Assembly (NCBI RefSeq): GCF_001692325.1
Contig: NZ_LXKN01000032.1
Coordinates: 414,585 to 478,584 of the forward strand
DNA from: Rhizobium sp. AC27/96
GTDB lineage: Bacteria; Pseudomonadota; Alphaproteobacteria; Rhizobiales; Rhizobiaceae
DNA: 64,000 nt
Reading direction: 5' to 3'
A program made the position numbers and the translations under genes. The notes under the pieces were generated by a model. The model ran no database searches, was not told the origin of the DNA, and saw only the letters and a program-made list of their open reading frames with translations. Shown here piece by piece: positions 36,101 to 43,701 of the stretch (within the stretch, counting starts at the first letter, position 1; each line of letters starts with the position of its first letter).

Positions 36101-39100
36101 CGATGACATGCATGTGGCCTACACGAGTGCCAACTTCTCCGACAAGAATGCAGGCATTTCCAAGACGGTCGCCGTCGATGGACTTTACATAACCGGCGCG
36201 GATGCCGGCAATTACCAGCTCGCCATCACCAGCCACAACACTTTTGCCACCATAACGCCCGCCATCATATCCTCGATCGACGGCATCACTGCCAATGGCA
36301 AGACCTATGACGGTTCGACCACAGCGACGCTGAATACATCGGGTGCCATCTTCAACGGCGTGATCGCAAACGATAATTTGACGGTCGCCACTGCGCTGGG
36401 TGCCTTCTCCGACCAGAATGTCGGGACCGGCAAGACGGTGACAATCTCGGGCCTGACACTGGGTGGCATCGATGCCCTGAACTACAGACTGGACACGACG
36501 ACGGCCGTAGCACTCGCCGATATCGGCCAGAGAGTAATCTCGCTTTCGGGCAGCCGTACCTATAACGGCTCCAGCGACCTCGATGCCTCGATCTTCACGC
36601 TGTCGAACCTCGTCGACGGCGAGACGCTGACGCTGTCCGGCACCGGCTCGATGGCCGACAAGAATGCCGGTTTGGGCAAGGGCGTGACGCTCGGTTCGCT
36701 GGCACTGGGCGACGATACCGGCCTTGCTTCGAACTATACGCTGAGCGGCGGCACCGACATCGCCGACATCGCCAGGGCGGTTATCGCCGTCGGCGGAATC
36801 ACCGCCGGCAACAAGACCTATGACGGCACGACCGGCGCAACGCTAGACACCAGCGGCGTGATCCTCAACGGCAAGGTCACGGGCGACAATCTGAGCCTCG
36901 GTAGCGGTTTTGCCGGCGCCTTTGCCGATGCCAATGCAGGGACCGGCAAGACGGTGATGGTCTCCGGCCTCAGCCTCGATGGTTCCGATGCGGCCAACTA
37001 TACACTGTCGTCGAACCCGGTGACGACCACAGCCGATATCGGCCAGCGCGTGATCAATCTCTCGGGCAGCCGAACCTATGACGGCTCCGCAGATCTGGCC
37101 GCCTCGATCTTTACGCTGTCGAACCTCGTGAGTGGCGAGACGCTGACGCTGTCGGGCACGGGCTCGATGGCCGACAAGAATGCCGGCCTGGGCAAGGGCG
37201 TGGCGCTCGGCTCACTCTCGCTTGGCAATGGCACGGGCGGTGGACTTGCCGCGAACTATACGTTCACCGGCGGCACCGACACGGTCGACATCGCCAAGGC
37301 GGTGATCTCCTCCATCGGTGGCATTACCGCCGGCAACAAGACCTATGACGGCGCGACGACCGTGGCGCTCGACGCGTCGGGTGTGGTCTTCAACGGCATG
37401 GTGGCGGGCGATACGCTTGCGCTTTACGCCGGCTTCAGCGGCGCCTTCTCCGACCAGAATGCCGGATCGGGCAAGACGGTGAACATCTCCGGGCTCAGCC
37501 TTCTGGGGGCAGATGCCGGCAACTACACGCTGGCCTCGAACGTGGCGACAGCCACAGCCGATATCGGCCAGCGGGTGATTTCGCTGTCGGGCAGCCGCAC
37601 CTATAATGGTTCTTCCAATCTCGCAGCATCGATCTTCCAGCTCTCCAATCTGGTGACCGGAGAGACGCTGTCGCTGTCGGGCATCGGCAGGATGGCCGAC
37701 AAGAATGTCGGCACGGCCAAGAACGTCAATCTCGGCACGCTCACCCTCGGCAATGGTACGGGCGGCGGCCTCGCTTCGAACTATACTCTGTCGGGTGGAA
37801 CCTATACGGCTGATATCACCAGGGCGGTGATCTCGTCGGTCACCGGCATCACCGCGAGTGGCAAGACCTATGACGGTTCGGCCATCGCGACGCTGAATAC
37901 ATCAGGCGCCATCTTCAACGGCATGGTCTCTGGCGACAGCCTGACGGCTGGCGGCAGCACGGGCGCCTTCGCGGATGCCAATGCAGGGAGCGGAAAGACC
38001 GTCAACATAACGGGCCTGAGCCTCGGTGGCGCCGATGCCGGCAACTATTCACTCGCCTCGAGCACGGCGGCGACCACAGCCGATATCGGCCAGCGGGTGA
38101 TCTCGCTTTCGGGCAGCCGTACGTATGACGGTTCCAGCGATGTCGATGCTTCGATCTTCACGCTGTCGAACCTCGTCGGCAACGAGACCTTGACGCTTAC
38201 AGGCACCGGCTCGATGGCGGACAAGAATGCCGGCTCCAGCAAGGGCGTGGCACTCGCCTCGCTTCTGCTCGGCGACAGCATCCACGGCGATGGCGGCCTT
38301 GCCTCGAACTACACGCTGGCTGGCGGCCTCGATACCGTCAACATCGCCAGGGCGGCGATCTCTTCGATCGGCGGCATTACCGCCGGCAATAAGACCTATG
38401 ATGGCTCCGCCAATGCGACGCTGAACACTAACGGTGCAATCTTCAACGGCAAGGTCACCGGCGACACGCTGACGCTCGGCGGCGCTCCGATCGGCATCTT
38501 CGCCGATGCCAATGCCGGCACCGGCAAGGTGGTCAGCATCTCCGGACTCAGCCTCTCCGGCGCGGATGCCGGCAACTACACGCTGGCCAATGCGACGGCC
38601 ACGACGCTGGCCGATATCGGTCAGCGGATCATCTCACTGTCGGGCAGCCGTACCTACGACGGATCGGCGGATCTCGATGCGTCGATCTTCACGCTGTCCA
38701 ATCTGGTGGTCGGCCAGACGCTGACGCTGTCGGGCACCGGTGCGATGACCGACAAGAATGCCGGATCCGGCAAGGCCGTCGCGCTCGGTTCGCTGGGTCT
38801 CGGCAATGGCAGCGGCGGTGGACTGGCGTCGAACTATACACTGATCGGCGGCACCGATACGGCCAGCATCGCCAGAGCGGTGATCTCGTCGGTCAGTGGT
38901 ATTACGGCCGGCAACAAGACCTATGACGGCACGACCGGTGCTACACTCGATGCCTCGAACGCAGCCTTCAACGGCAAGGTTCTGGGTGACAACCTGACGC
39001 TTGGCAGCGGCGCGATCGGCGCCTTCGCCGATGCCAATGCCGGCAACGGCAAGGTAGTCAGCATCTCCGGGCTCAGCCTTGATGGCACGGATGCGGCCAA

Positions 39101-40541
39101 CTACACGCTGGCGGATGCAACTGCCACGACATTCGCCGATATCGCCCGCCGTGCGATCACGGTCGCCGCCAATGGCGACAGCCGGGCCTATGGCGATGCC
39201 AACCCGGCGCTTTCCTATGTGATCGGCGGGGCGGGGCTGGTGAGCGGCGACAGCCTGTCGGGTTCGCTGGCGACGAGTGCGACCACGGCCTCGAATGTCG
39301 GCACCTATGCCATCACCCAGGGAACGCTCGACAACTCAAACTATGCCATAAGCTATACCGGCGCCGGTCTGACGGTGGTCCCACGGGCCATCGCCGTCAG
39401 CGCCAATGCGGCAAGCCGCGCCTATGGCGATGCCAACCCGCTCCTCAGCTACACGATCGGCGGCGCAGGCCTCGTCAACAACGATACGCTGTCGGGAGAT
39501 CTTGTGACTTCGGCCACTGGCACCTCGAATGTCGGTGCCTATGCCATCACGCAGGGGACGCTTGCCGCCTCCGGCAATTATGCGCTCACCTTCACCGGTG
39601 CCGACCTTACCGTCAGCAGGCGGGCGATCACGGTTGCGGCCGGCAATGCCACCCGCATCTACGGCGATGCCAATCCGGCGTTTTCCTACACGGTCGGCGG
39701 CGCCGGGCTGGTCAACAACGACAGCCTCTCCGGCACACTGGCAACGTCGGCCACGGCGAATTCAGGCGTTGGCAGCTACGGCATCGGCCAGGGCTCGCTT
39801 GCCGCCTCCGGCAATTACGACCTGACCTTCCTTGGCGGCACACTTGCGGTCACGCCGCGCGCCATCACCGTCGTGGCCAACGGCGCAATCCGCACCTATG
39901 GCGATGCCAACCCGGTCTTCACCTATGTCGCAGGCGGTCTCATCAATGGCGACAGTTTCTCGGGCAGCCTTGCGAGCCCGGCAACGGCTACTTCTGGTGT
40001 CGGCACCTATGCCATAGAACTTGGTTCGCTCGGCAACGCCAATTATACGATCAGCTACACCGCCGCCGGCTTGACCATCACCCCGCGCCTGATCAGCGTC
40101 ATCGCCTCGAATGCCAGCCGGGTAACCGGTGCCGCCAATCCGACCTTCGCCTATACGATCGGCGGGGCTGGTCTCGTCAATGGCGATCGATTGACCGGGG
40201 CACTTTTCTCGGCGGCCGACCGGCGCTCCGCCCCCGGCAGCTATGCCATTGGTCAGGGGACGCTTGCCGGTTCTGCCAACTATGATGTCAGCTTCGTCGG
40301 CGGCCTGTTGACGGTAACGGCAGCGCCATCGAGCCCGACCACGGATCTGGCGAGTGCGATCGTGCCGCGATCCTATGCACCGGGCACAGATCCGCTGCCG
40401 CCGGTGCCGGGGGGCGAGAAAGACACCTTCTCCTTTGCGGATGATGGCACTCGGGACTTCCTGACCGATCCGCGCTTCGCCGGAAGCGTCGTCTGCTTTG
40501 GGGACGGAATGAGCTGCATCGTTCAGCCGCCGACGCCGTAA
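30183..40541 (+). CDS. Giant two-partner secretion adhesin (TpsA, filamentous-haemagglutinin type)
   Basis: Protein of 3452 residues. An extended signal peptide (~1-35, ending STVALAQ) is followed by the TPS secretion domain at ~36-300 with the diagnostic QVYLINPNGIAITNSG. Next come GLUG repeats (~600-1486, three blocks), sixteen ~85-90-residue YDG-type repeats (~1593-2990) and five ~76-residue MBG-type repeats (~2992-3380). A short C-terminal tail contains VVCFGDGMSCIV, a CX6C pair seven residues before the end. In HMW1-type adhesins such a terminal cysteine pair keeps the protein anchored to its TpsB. Likely a surface fibre for attachment or biofilm. The start is ATG 30183 (AGGG eight bases upstream); ATG 30177 is too close to it. 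Confidence 0.93.
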   Translation: MTKQMTRMTLSHKTRLVALLASTALVHSTVALAQSLPTGGQVAAGSASIGTPSAGALTVTQTSGSAVVNWQSFNVGKGNRVTFVQPDANAAILNRVTGQTSSTIAGQINANGQVYLINPNGIAITNSGTVKTGAFVASTLGISDDDFMSGKRTFTGNGASAPVTNAGTITINRGGYMALIGGSVANSGVITVPMGKAALGSGEQATLDLSGDGFLQVAVPTKAGGNQALVSNSGRISARGGTVQLTAAAAKDMARQAVNMSGTIEAKGVSGRSGDIVLSGGDGEVAVSGRIDAGNAKGAGGKVQVTGRKITLAGAKINASGKTGGGTVNIGGERQGKGALQRAETLTVDANTVINADAITAGNGGNIVLWSDDLTRFAGTITAKGGTLSGNGGEVEVSGKAKLSYTGLTDLTAAQGAFGNLLLDPYNVTISTGTGSNTDGGFNATGNDSIINVNTLTNALATANVRVTTGSSSDANNPQAGTITIAAPIAWNAPTTLTLAAASDININAAISAHNSGLIVSSGGTITTMAAVDIGAFILASGSWVQNGAVLPAFSAQDFRITDGTSFLRVTGGDGTSATPYTVADVYGLQGIGSSSDYLSAKWKLAGDIDASGTAIWNNGAGFDPIGDGNITFTGSLDGASHTITGLTINRPNTNTVGLFGIIGQGGGVSGLGLVNASVSGRSMTGGLAGSNAGGIVQSYISGSVSGATHTGGLVGYNTGAINLSYSTASVSGGMNVGGLLGMNFGTMNQVYASGAVSGMGNLGGLVGGNSGTVVASYFDMSTTLQSSGVGNGFTSGISGLNSTQARSASNYSDWDFNAYWYQSGDLRPILRSEAAAADANGVVTISNLHQLALMGANLAGNYKLAVDIDAGAAVGTNAADIWSTGGWVPVGTYGTAFTGVFDGAGHTITGLVISRAASFLGLFGNSAGTIQNIGLIGESVYGYSYTGGLVGNNTGTISNAYATGTVNGMQYVGGLTGWNSGSVSNSYATTSTFGNYDVGGLVGHNHGSISNSYATGAIYGSNTYAGGLAGFNDSTIKFAYATGAVSGNTYVGGLVGYNDSGSTIDNAYASGAVNGSVAVGGLVGRNFYSTITNSFWDVSTTGRSSGYGQSFSGTFSAIGLTTGQARSASSYSGWDFGGVWYQAGDMRPILRSEAATADSNGVASIWNLHQLALIGANLTGNYTLANDIDASETSGANASGIWSTGGWVPLGNINTMFRGSFDGNNHTINALTVTGYDQVGLFSVSAGSISNLGLVGGSVAGVRTDVGALAGWNYGTISNSYSTATVSGLFDVGGLVGMNIGTISSSYTTGSVSGSNAFVGGLVGYNSGAIINAYATGAVSGGAIGMGGLVGSNSDRGGTINNSYATGSVSGGSRAGGLAGDNGGTITNAYASGAVSGTDTVGGLVGGNYAAATISNSYAIGAVNGAGGGLIGQNDGTVTASFWDMAMTGQASGINTGSSAGMTGLTTAQMQNPFSFINAGWDFAGVWGKSTSGANDGYMMLRALSTGLYDDYVSIGNGTRTYGDSNTRITGATLTGVCTGNVSLTWGNAIASTTNAGTYNYSDPNIVSVTETGPRTAYVDYSGTLTISQRVLSFTGGRTYDGSTDVTAGNLTLGNLANGETLTLAGAGSMADKNVGTGKALSLGTLLLGDDTGLASNYILGSGTVDIAKATIASITGITADDKTYDGTADATLVTSGAGFTGMAAGDALTVATAIGVFSDKNAGTGKTVGITGLSLGGADAGNYTLISDTATTTADIAKASIASITGITADNKTYDGTTAATLVTSGAGFTGMVAGDALTVATSIGTFSDKNAGTGKTVGITGLSLGGTDAGNYTLASDTATTTADIAKASISSITGITAANKTYNGTVNATLNTSGAGFTGMIANDVLTVGSATGAFSDKNVGIGKTVGITGLSLGGVDAGNYTLASNTATTTADIAKAYVFFTGITASSKVYDGTTTATVNISTIPAVNTDDMHVAYTSANFSDKNAGISKTVAVDGLYITGADAGNYQLAITSHNTFATITPAIISSIDGITANGKTYDGSTTATLNTSGAIFNGVIANDNLTVATALGAFSDQNVGTGKTVTISGLTLGGIDALNYRLDTTTAVALADIGQRVISLSGSRTYNGSSDLDASIFTLSNLVDGETLTLSGTGSMADKNAGLGKGVTLGSLALGDDTGLASNYTLSGGTDIADIARAVIAVGGITAGNKTYDGTTGATLDTSGVILNGKVTGDNLSLGSGFAGAFADANAGTGKTVMVSGLSLDGSDAANYTLSSNPVTTTADIGQRVINLSGSRTYDGSADLAASIFTLSNLVSGETLTLSGTGSMADKNAGLGKGVALGSLSLGNGTGGGLAANYTFTGGTDTVDIAKAVISSIGGITAGNKTYDGATTVALDASGVVFNGMVAGDTLALYAGFSGAFSDQNAGSGKTVNISGLSLLGADAGNYTLASNVATATADIGQRVISLSGSRTYNGSSNLAASIFQLSNLVTGETLSLSGIGRMADKNVGTAKNVNLGTLTLGNGTGGGLASNYTLSGGTYTADITRAVISSVTGITASGKTYDGSAIATLNTSGAIFNGMVSGDSLTAGGSTGAFADANAGSGKTVNITGLSLGGADAGNYSLASSTAATTADIGQRVISLSGSRTYDGSSDVDASIFTLSNLVGNETLTLTGTGSMADKNAGSSKGVALASLLLGDSIHGDGGLASNYTLAGGLDTVNIARAAISSIGGITAGNKTYDGSANATLNTNGAIFNGKVTGDTLTLGGAPIGIFADANAGTGKVVSISGLSLSGADAGNYTLANATATTLADIGQRIISLSGSRTYDGSADLDASIFTLSNLVVGQTLTLSGTGAMTDKNAGSGKAVALGSLGLGNGSGGGLASNYTLIGGTDTASIARAVISSVSGITAGNKTYDGTTGATLDASNAAFNGKVLGDNLTLGSGAIGAFADANAGNGKVVSISGLSLDGTDAANYTLADATATTFADIARRAITVAANGDSRAYGDANPALSYVIGGAGLVSGDSLSGSLATSATTASNVGTYAITQGTLDNSNYAISYTGAGLTVVPRAIAVSANAASRAYGDANPLLSYTIGGAGLVNNDTLSGDLVTSATGTSNVGAYAITQGTLAASGNYALTFTGADLTVSRRAITVAAGNATRIYGDANPAFSYTVGGAGLVNNDSLSGTLATSATANSGVGSYGIGQGSLAASGNYDLTFLGGTLAVTPRAITVVANGAIRTYGDANPVFTYVAGGLINGDSFSGSLASPATATSGVGTYAIELGSLGNANYTISYTAAGLTITPRLISVIASNASRVTGAANPTFAYTIGGAGLVNGDRLTGALFSAADRRSAPGSYAIGQGTLAGSANYDVSFVGGLLTVTAAPSSPTTDLASAIVPRSYAPGTDPLPPVPGGEKDTFSFADDGTRDFLTDPRFAGSVVCFGDGMSCIVQPPTP
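31980..34640 (+). repeat. GLUG-repeat region of the TpsA gene (three large blocks)
   Basis: In-frame coding repeats. Short units of the type GGLVG-N-x-G-x-I-x-NSYATG recur many times. The blocks at ~32,700 and ~33,650 both open with ANGV..I.NLHQLAL.GANL, giving a ~950-bp higher-order period. Confidence 0.85.
34960..39155 (+). repeat. Sixteen tandem YDG-type repeats in the TpsA gene
   Basis: Units of 255-270 bp centred on TYDG or TYNG. The first three full copies at ~35,211, 35,481 and 35,751 have an exact 270-bp period and very similar DNA. From ~36,280 onward two forms alternate: one opening with ITAGNKTYDG and one with LSGSRTYDG, giving a ~520-bp super-repeat. Recombination between copies could change adhesin length. 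Confidence 0.85.
39160..40320 (+). repeat. Five MBG-type repeats at the end of the TpsA gene
   Basis: Units of ~230 bp, each with an [S/T]R-x-YGDANP core (the last copy degenerate, GAANP), GGAGLV-N-x-D-x-LSG and a YAITQGTL-like end. They form the last beta-rich segment before the C-terminal cysteine tail. Confidence 0.85.
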
Positions 40542-40670
40542 CCACAAGATGAACCCGTGTCTTGTTCGGCTCTCGCGCAAAGCCACCTGTGTGGCTGCCA
40601 TGCGCTGGAAGTCAGTGGTGGGGCGCTCGGCAAACCCACGCAATCCGCATTTGAAGAAGGAATTTGCAAC

Positions 40671-41222
40671 GTGACAATCATCGACAATCTTCAGCGACAG
40701 TCACGAGCCGTTGCCGGATCGGCTGCCCTTGTCGGCCTTCTGCTTGCCGCTGCCTCGGCCCCGGCGGCACCGCTCCCCGGTGGCGCCGGTTCGCTCGTCG
40801 AAACCTATCAGGACTGGATTGTCGCCTGCCGGGCGGAAAACAATGCGACGCAGTGCGTGATGCGGCAGGTCCAGAGCAACAAGGACACCGGCCAGAACGT
40901 CCTAACGATCGAAGTCGCCAATAGCGCCGATGGCAAACTGCAGGCAGCGCTGCTGATGCCGTTCGGCCTGGCGCTCGCCCAGGGCGTGACCGTGCGGATC
41001 GACGATGCCCCGGCGGGCAGTCCGGCCGCCTTCTCGACCTGTATTCCGCAGGGCTGCCTTGCATCGATCAGCTTCGATGCCGGGCAGGCGGCAAAGCTCA
41101 AGACTGGAACCAATCTCAATCTGAGCGCGACGGCGCTCGCGCCGCCTCAGCCGGTCGCACTCAAGGTCTCCTTGAAAGGCTTTTCCGCAGCACTTGCCCG
41201 TGTCGGCGAGCTGACCAAGTGA
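40671..41222 (+). CDS. IalB-family (invasion-associated locus B) protein with signal peptide
   Basis: Protein of 183 residues. Signal peptide ~1-33 (GLLLAAASAPAAPLPG), then the IalB opening YQDWIVACRAENNATQCVMRQ and the closing LKGFSAALARVGEL. Four cysteines form the two pairs typical of periplasmic IalB proteins (ACRAENNATQC and STCIPQGC). The start is a GTG at 40671 with AAGGA about nine bases upstream; upstream in-frame starts do not give a signal peptide. First of three tandem IalB-family genes directly after the TpsA adhesin, probably one operon. The role of IalB proteins is linked to invasion or envelope function in Bartonella; here it is unknown. Confidence 0.85.
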   Translation: MTIIDNLQRQSRAVAGSAALVGLLLAAASAPAAPLPGGAGSLVETYQDWIVACRAENNATQCVMRQVQSNKDTGQNVLTIEVANSADGKLQAALLMPFGLALAQGVTVRIDDAPAGSPAAFSTCIPQGCLASISFDAGQAAKLKTGTNLNLSATALAPPQPVALKVSLKGFSAALARVGELTK

Positions 41223-41232
41223 GAGATTTGAG

Positions 41233-41745
41233 ATGGCCGCCGATACCACCCGCGTAGCCGCTCGCCCGCGCTCCCTGCGAGAAGTCCACGGCGAATGGAC
41301 CGTCTTTGCCCCGCTCGATACGGAGAGCTTACTCCATGAAGCGTCCTGTACGATCTCACAGGTGCAGCTTGACGAGGAAACACGTAAGCGCCTGCTGGTG
41401 ATTGAGCTGCGCCCCAGAAAAGGGCGTGTGACAGGCTCGCTCCTGCTGCCGTCGGGCTTGATGCGCGAGCCCGGCGTCGTGCTGCAATTCGAGGAGAGTG
41501 AACCGGGGCCTGCCCGGCAAATCCAGACGGCATTGCCCAACGGTGTTCTCGTCGATCTGGACTTTGACGAGGCTATGACCGTGCTGTTGATGTCCAGCCA
41601 CCGCCTGCATGTGATGGCGACAGCCGACACAGGTGAGGAAGTCAATTTCTCCATTCCGCTCAGTGGTTTCTCCAGTGCGCTGGCACGCGCTCGCCACCAC
41701 CAGGCATGCTCGCATTCCATCAAAAAGGACAGACGTTTCCCATGA
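41233..41745 (+). CDS. IalB-family protein without signal peptide (copy 2)
   Basis: Protein of 170 residues with the same fold pattern as its neighbours: VHGEWTVFAP, then CTISQVQLDEETRKRLLVIELRP, LLLPSGLMREPGVVLQFEE and the terminal IPLSGFSSALARARHH. It lacks a signal peptide and has only one cysteine in the IalB region, so no disulfides can form as in the exported copy; a cytoplasmic form is suggested. It lies 10 bp after copy 1 and overlaps copy 3 by four bases (ATGA). Confidence 0.8.
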   Translation: MAADTTRVAARPRSLREVHGEWTVFAPLDTESLLHEASCTISQVQLDEETRKRLLVIELRPRKGRVTGSLLLPSGLMREPGVVLQFEESEPGPARQIQTALPNGVLVDLDFDEAMTVLLMSSHRLHVMATADTGEEVNFSIPLSGFSSALARARHHQACSHSIKKDRRFP

Positions 41746-42251
41746 CCGACCAGATCGCTCCCAATCCGATTGTCGCCACCCCAACAGTCCGCCTGCCCGG
41801 CGGAGCCGATGCCGTGCGTGAAATCCACGGCGACTGGCTGCTCATCGGCTCCGTTCAGCCGGGCGAAACCGGGGCCCAGAAAACCTGCGTCATCGCCCAG
41901 GAACAGATCCACAACGACACGCGCCAGCGGTTGCTCCTCATCGAGTTGCGGCCAGAAGCCGGGCGGATCAAGGGTACGCTCGTCCTGCCATTCGGTCTCC
42001 TGTTCCAGAAGGGCATCGTCCTGCAGATCGATGAGCACAGCCCGGCACCCGCCGTGCCGTTCCGCACGGCCCTGCCGATGGGCTTCGTCGTCGAACTCGA
42101 GATCGACGCCTTGCGGCTCGCTCTGCTCAAGACCGGCAAGATATTGCATGTCCACGCGATCGTCGCCGACAAAGGCAATCCAGTCTCGTTCGGCATTTCG
42201 CTCAACGGGTTTTCGACGGCACTTGCGCGTGCGGAGGCCGTTCTGCGCTGA
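41742..42251 (+). CDS. IalB-family protein without signal peptide (copy 3)
   Basis: Protein of 169 residues closely related to copy 2: IHGDWLLIGS, CVIAQEQIHNDTRQRLLLIEL, GTLVLPFGLLFQKGIVLQIDE and ISLNGFSTALARAEA. Again no signal peptide and a single cysteine. The start at 41742 overlaps the copy 2 stop, so translation is coupled. Copies 2 and 3 look like a recent duplication. A stem-loop at 42328 follows. Confidence 0.8.
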   Translation: MTDQIAPNPIVATPTVRLPGGADAVREIHGDWLLIGSVQPGETGAQKTCVIAQEQIHNDTRQRLLLIELRPEAGRIKGTLVLPFGLLFQKGIVLQIDEHSPAPAVPFRTALPMGFVVELEIDALRLALLKTGKILHVHAIVADKGNPVSFGISLNGFSTALARAEAVLR

Positions 42252-42327
42252 GGCACGCCTGCTCTCGTCGATCGCACCTTTCCACTGGGCAAGACCGGCG
42301 AGGTGGTGATTGCGGGTTTGGAGAGTT

Positions 42328-42355
42328 CCAGGCGGAGACTTCAAGAGTCGCCTGG
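42328..42355. terminator. Stem-loop between convergent genes
   Basis: CCAGGCG and CGCCTGG frame a 14-base loop that can extend through GACT/AGTC pairing. It lies between the last IalB gene and the convergent aldolase-family gene, ending five bases before the latter's stop. Confidence 0.45.
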
Positions 42356-42359
42356 ACCT

Positions 42360-43073
42360 TCATCGATTGTCGGCGGCTCGTTTCCAGAGATCCCAAGCTC
42401 TGCCGATCTGCGCGAAGTTGGCGGCATCGGCTGCCTCGGCTTCGGCCAGCGTCAGGGGCACGATGTCTCCCATCTTCATTGCTTCCGATTGAATTTTCGC
42501 GTTCTTTTCAAGGTAGACAGATCGAAACACTGCTTCCTGCAAGCTTCCGCCGACGACGGTGGAACCGTGGCCCCTCATGAGTATGGCTGCGTGGTCGCCC
42601 AGGGAGTTAGCAAGTTCGCTCCCTCGTTCGGCATCACGGATCAGCAAATCGGTGCCATCTCCAAACGCTTCCCTGATCTCGAACACGGGCGCGCCCGCGC
42701 CAAGAAAGCCGCACATGTGGCAAACGGGCTGCAACCGAAGCCCCCTGACAATTCCGAACTGCACCAAGGTCGCGCTGTGACTGTGAACCACCGCATGAAC
42801 ATCCGGGCGTCGCTTGTAAATTGCGGCATGGATGAAGCGCTCGAGGTAGAGTTTCGGTCCTTCGGAGTTCGCTGACTCTCCGTCCAGATCGAGGTCGACT
42901 ATGTCATTGGCCGTCACAAGGGCCGGGGCAAGGCTGCGAGAGATCAGGAAGCGATCTGCCCGGTCGGGGTGCCGTACGCTCACATGGCCGAATCCGTCGA
43001 CAACCTCCTCATTGAAAAGGATGCGATTTGCATCGACCAGATTCGCAACGGTGCTTTCAAAATCAGTTCTCAT
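42360..43073 (-). CDS. Class II aldolase/adducin-family protein
   Basis: Protein of 237 residues. The zinc site of the family is visible as HSHSATLVQFGI (about 107-118) and GHGSTVVG (about 180), with the N-terminal NRILFNEEVVDGFGHVSVRHP. The family includes sugar-phosphate aldolases but also dihydroxyphthalate-type decarboxylases. Given the decarboxylase-like protein and aromatic-acid-type MFS transporter across the divergent MarR gene, a decarboxylase acting on an aromatic acid is a reasonable inference. Start ATG 43073; the 96 bp to the MarR gene hold a palindrome. Confidence 0.85.
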   Translation of the reverse strand: MRTDFESTVANLVDANRILFNEEVVDGFGHVSVRHPDRADRFLISRSLAPALVTANDIVDLDLDGESANSEGPKLYLERFIHAAIYKRRPDVHAVVHSHSATLVQFGIVRGLRLQPVCHMCGFLGAGAPVFEIREAFGDGTDLLIRDAERGSELANSLGDHAAILMRGHGSTVVGGSLQEAVFRSVYLEKNAKIQSEAMKMGDIVPLTLAEAEAADAANFAQIGRAWDLWKRAADNR

Positions 43074-43091
43074 CTCACTTGACCTAAAATA

Positions 43092-43105
43092 GTATCTATT
43101 GATAC
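43092..43105. promoter_or_regulatory. Palindromic site between aldolase-family and MarR genes
   Basis: GTATC, TATT, GATAC. Perfect 5-bp arms, followed by a second imperfect palindrome around GGTACC (43111-43116). The position suits MarR binding that controls both divergent genes. Confidence 0.5.
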
Positions 43106-43169
43106 CGTATGGTACCTTACGATATTTAGCGGGACGTTGCTCATTGGGCAATCCGGGAGAGAGGAAAAA

Positions 43170-43664
43170 ATGAAAAAGGTGATCGGCGCGGAAATCAGGG
43201 ACGATCTCGAAGACATCGTTCCCGGACAACTGACGGAACGAAGCCTTAGCTACCTTGTTCGCCACGCCCATCGCGCTTTCGTCAGGTGCTTGGCAGAGGA
43301 GCTGGCGCCTTATGATCTGAACGTTGCCGAATGGGCTATCCTGCGCGTTCTCTGGCAAAGGGAGGGCATGACCCAGGTCGAACTCGCCCAGCGCATGCGC
43401 GTACACAAGGCGTCACTGACGCCCACTTTGACCGCTCTGGAGCGCAAGGAATGCATCCAGCGCATTCGTGGCGAAGACCGGCGCAAGATTCATCTGGAGC
43501 TGACCGAGAAGGGCCGCGACCTCGAAAAGACGCTCGTGCCCTACGGCATATTGAACAACAACCTGGCGCTCGCCCGGATCAATCCGCGCGATGCGGAAAC
43601 GGCTCGCCGCGTGCTTGAGACCATCATCGAAAATCTGGATGGAAGCTCGCACGAAAAAAGCTGA
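43170..43664 (+). CDS. MarR-family transcriptional regulator
   Basis: Protein of 164 residues with the MarR winged helix: LNVAEWAILRVLWQREGMTQVELAQR, the recognition helix KASLTPTLTALERKECI and the wing RGEDRRKIHLELTEKG. MarR proteins commonly sense aromatic carboxylates. Start ATG 43170 behind GAGAGGAAAAA. Divergent from the aldolase-family gene and 37 bp upstream of an aromatic-acid-type MFS transporter, so it probably controls both. Confidence 0.92.
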   Translation: MKKVIGAEIRDDLEDIVPGQLTERSLSYLVRHAHRAFVRCLAEELAPYDLNVAEWAILRVLWQREGMTQVELAQRMRVHKASLTPTLTALERKECIQRIRGEDRRKIHLELTEKGRDLEKTLVPYGILNNNLALARINPRDAETARRVLETIIENLDGSSHEKS

Positions 43665-43701
43665 GCGCGCTTACGAAAATTTTGATCCGTGGGAGGAAAT
43701 C

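Noticed and set aside
32544..36236. Further minus-strand frames opposite the TpsA repeats
   Set aside because: Periodic because the plus-strand gene is periodic; the plus-strand frame has clear TPS, GLUG and YDG domains.
34960..39155. Regular repeats that could be taken for CRISPR or minisatellite DNA
   Set aside because: Units are 255-270 bp, in frame and code conserved YDG domains; there are no short repeats with unique spacers.
42360..43406. Longer form of the aldolase-family protein reaching into the MarR gene
   Set aside because: The extension covers the divergent MarR start and the palindrome and has no family similarity; ATG 43073 gives the normal N-terminus.
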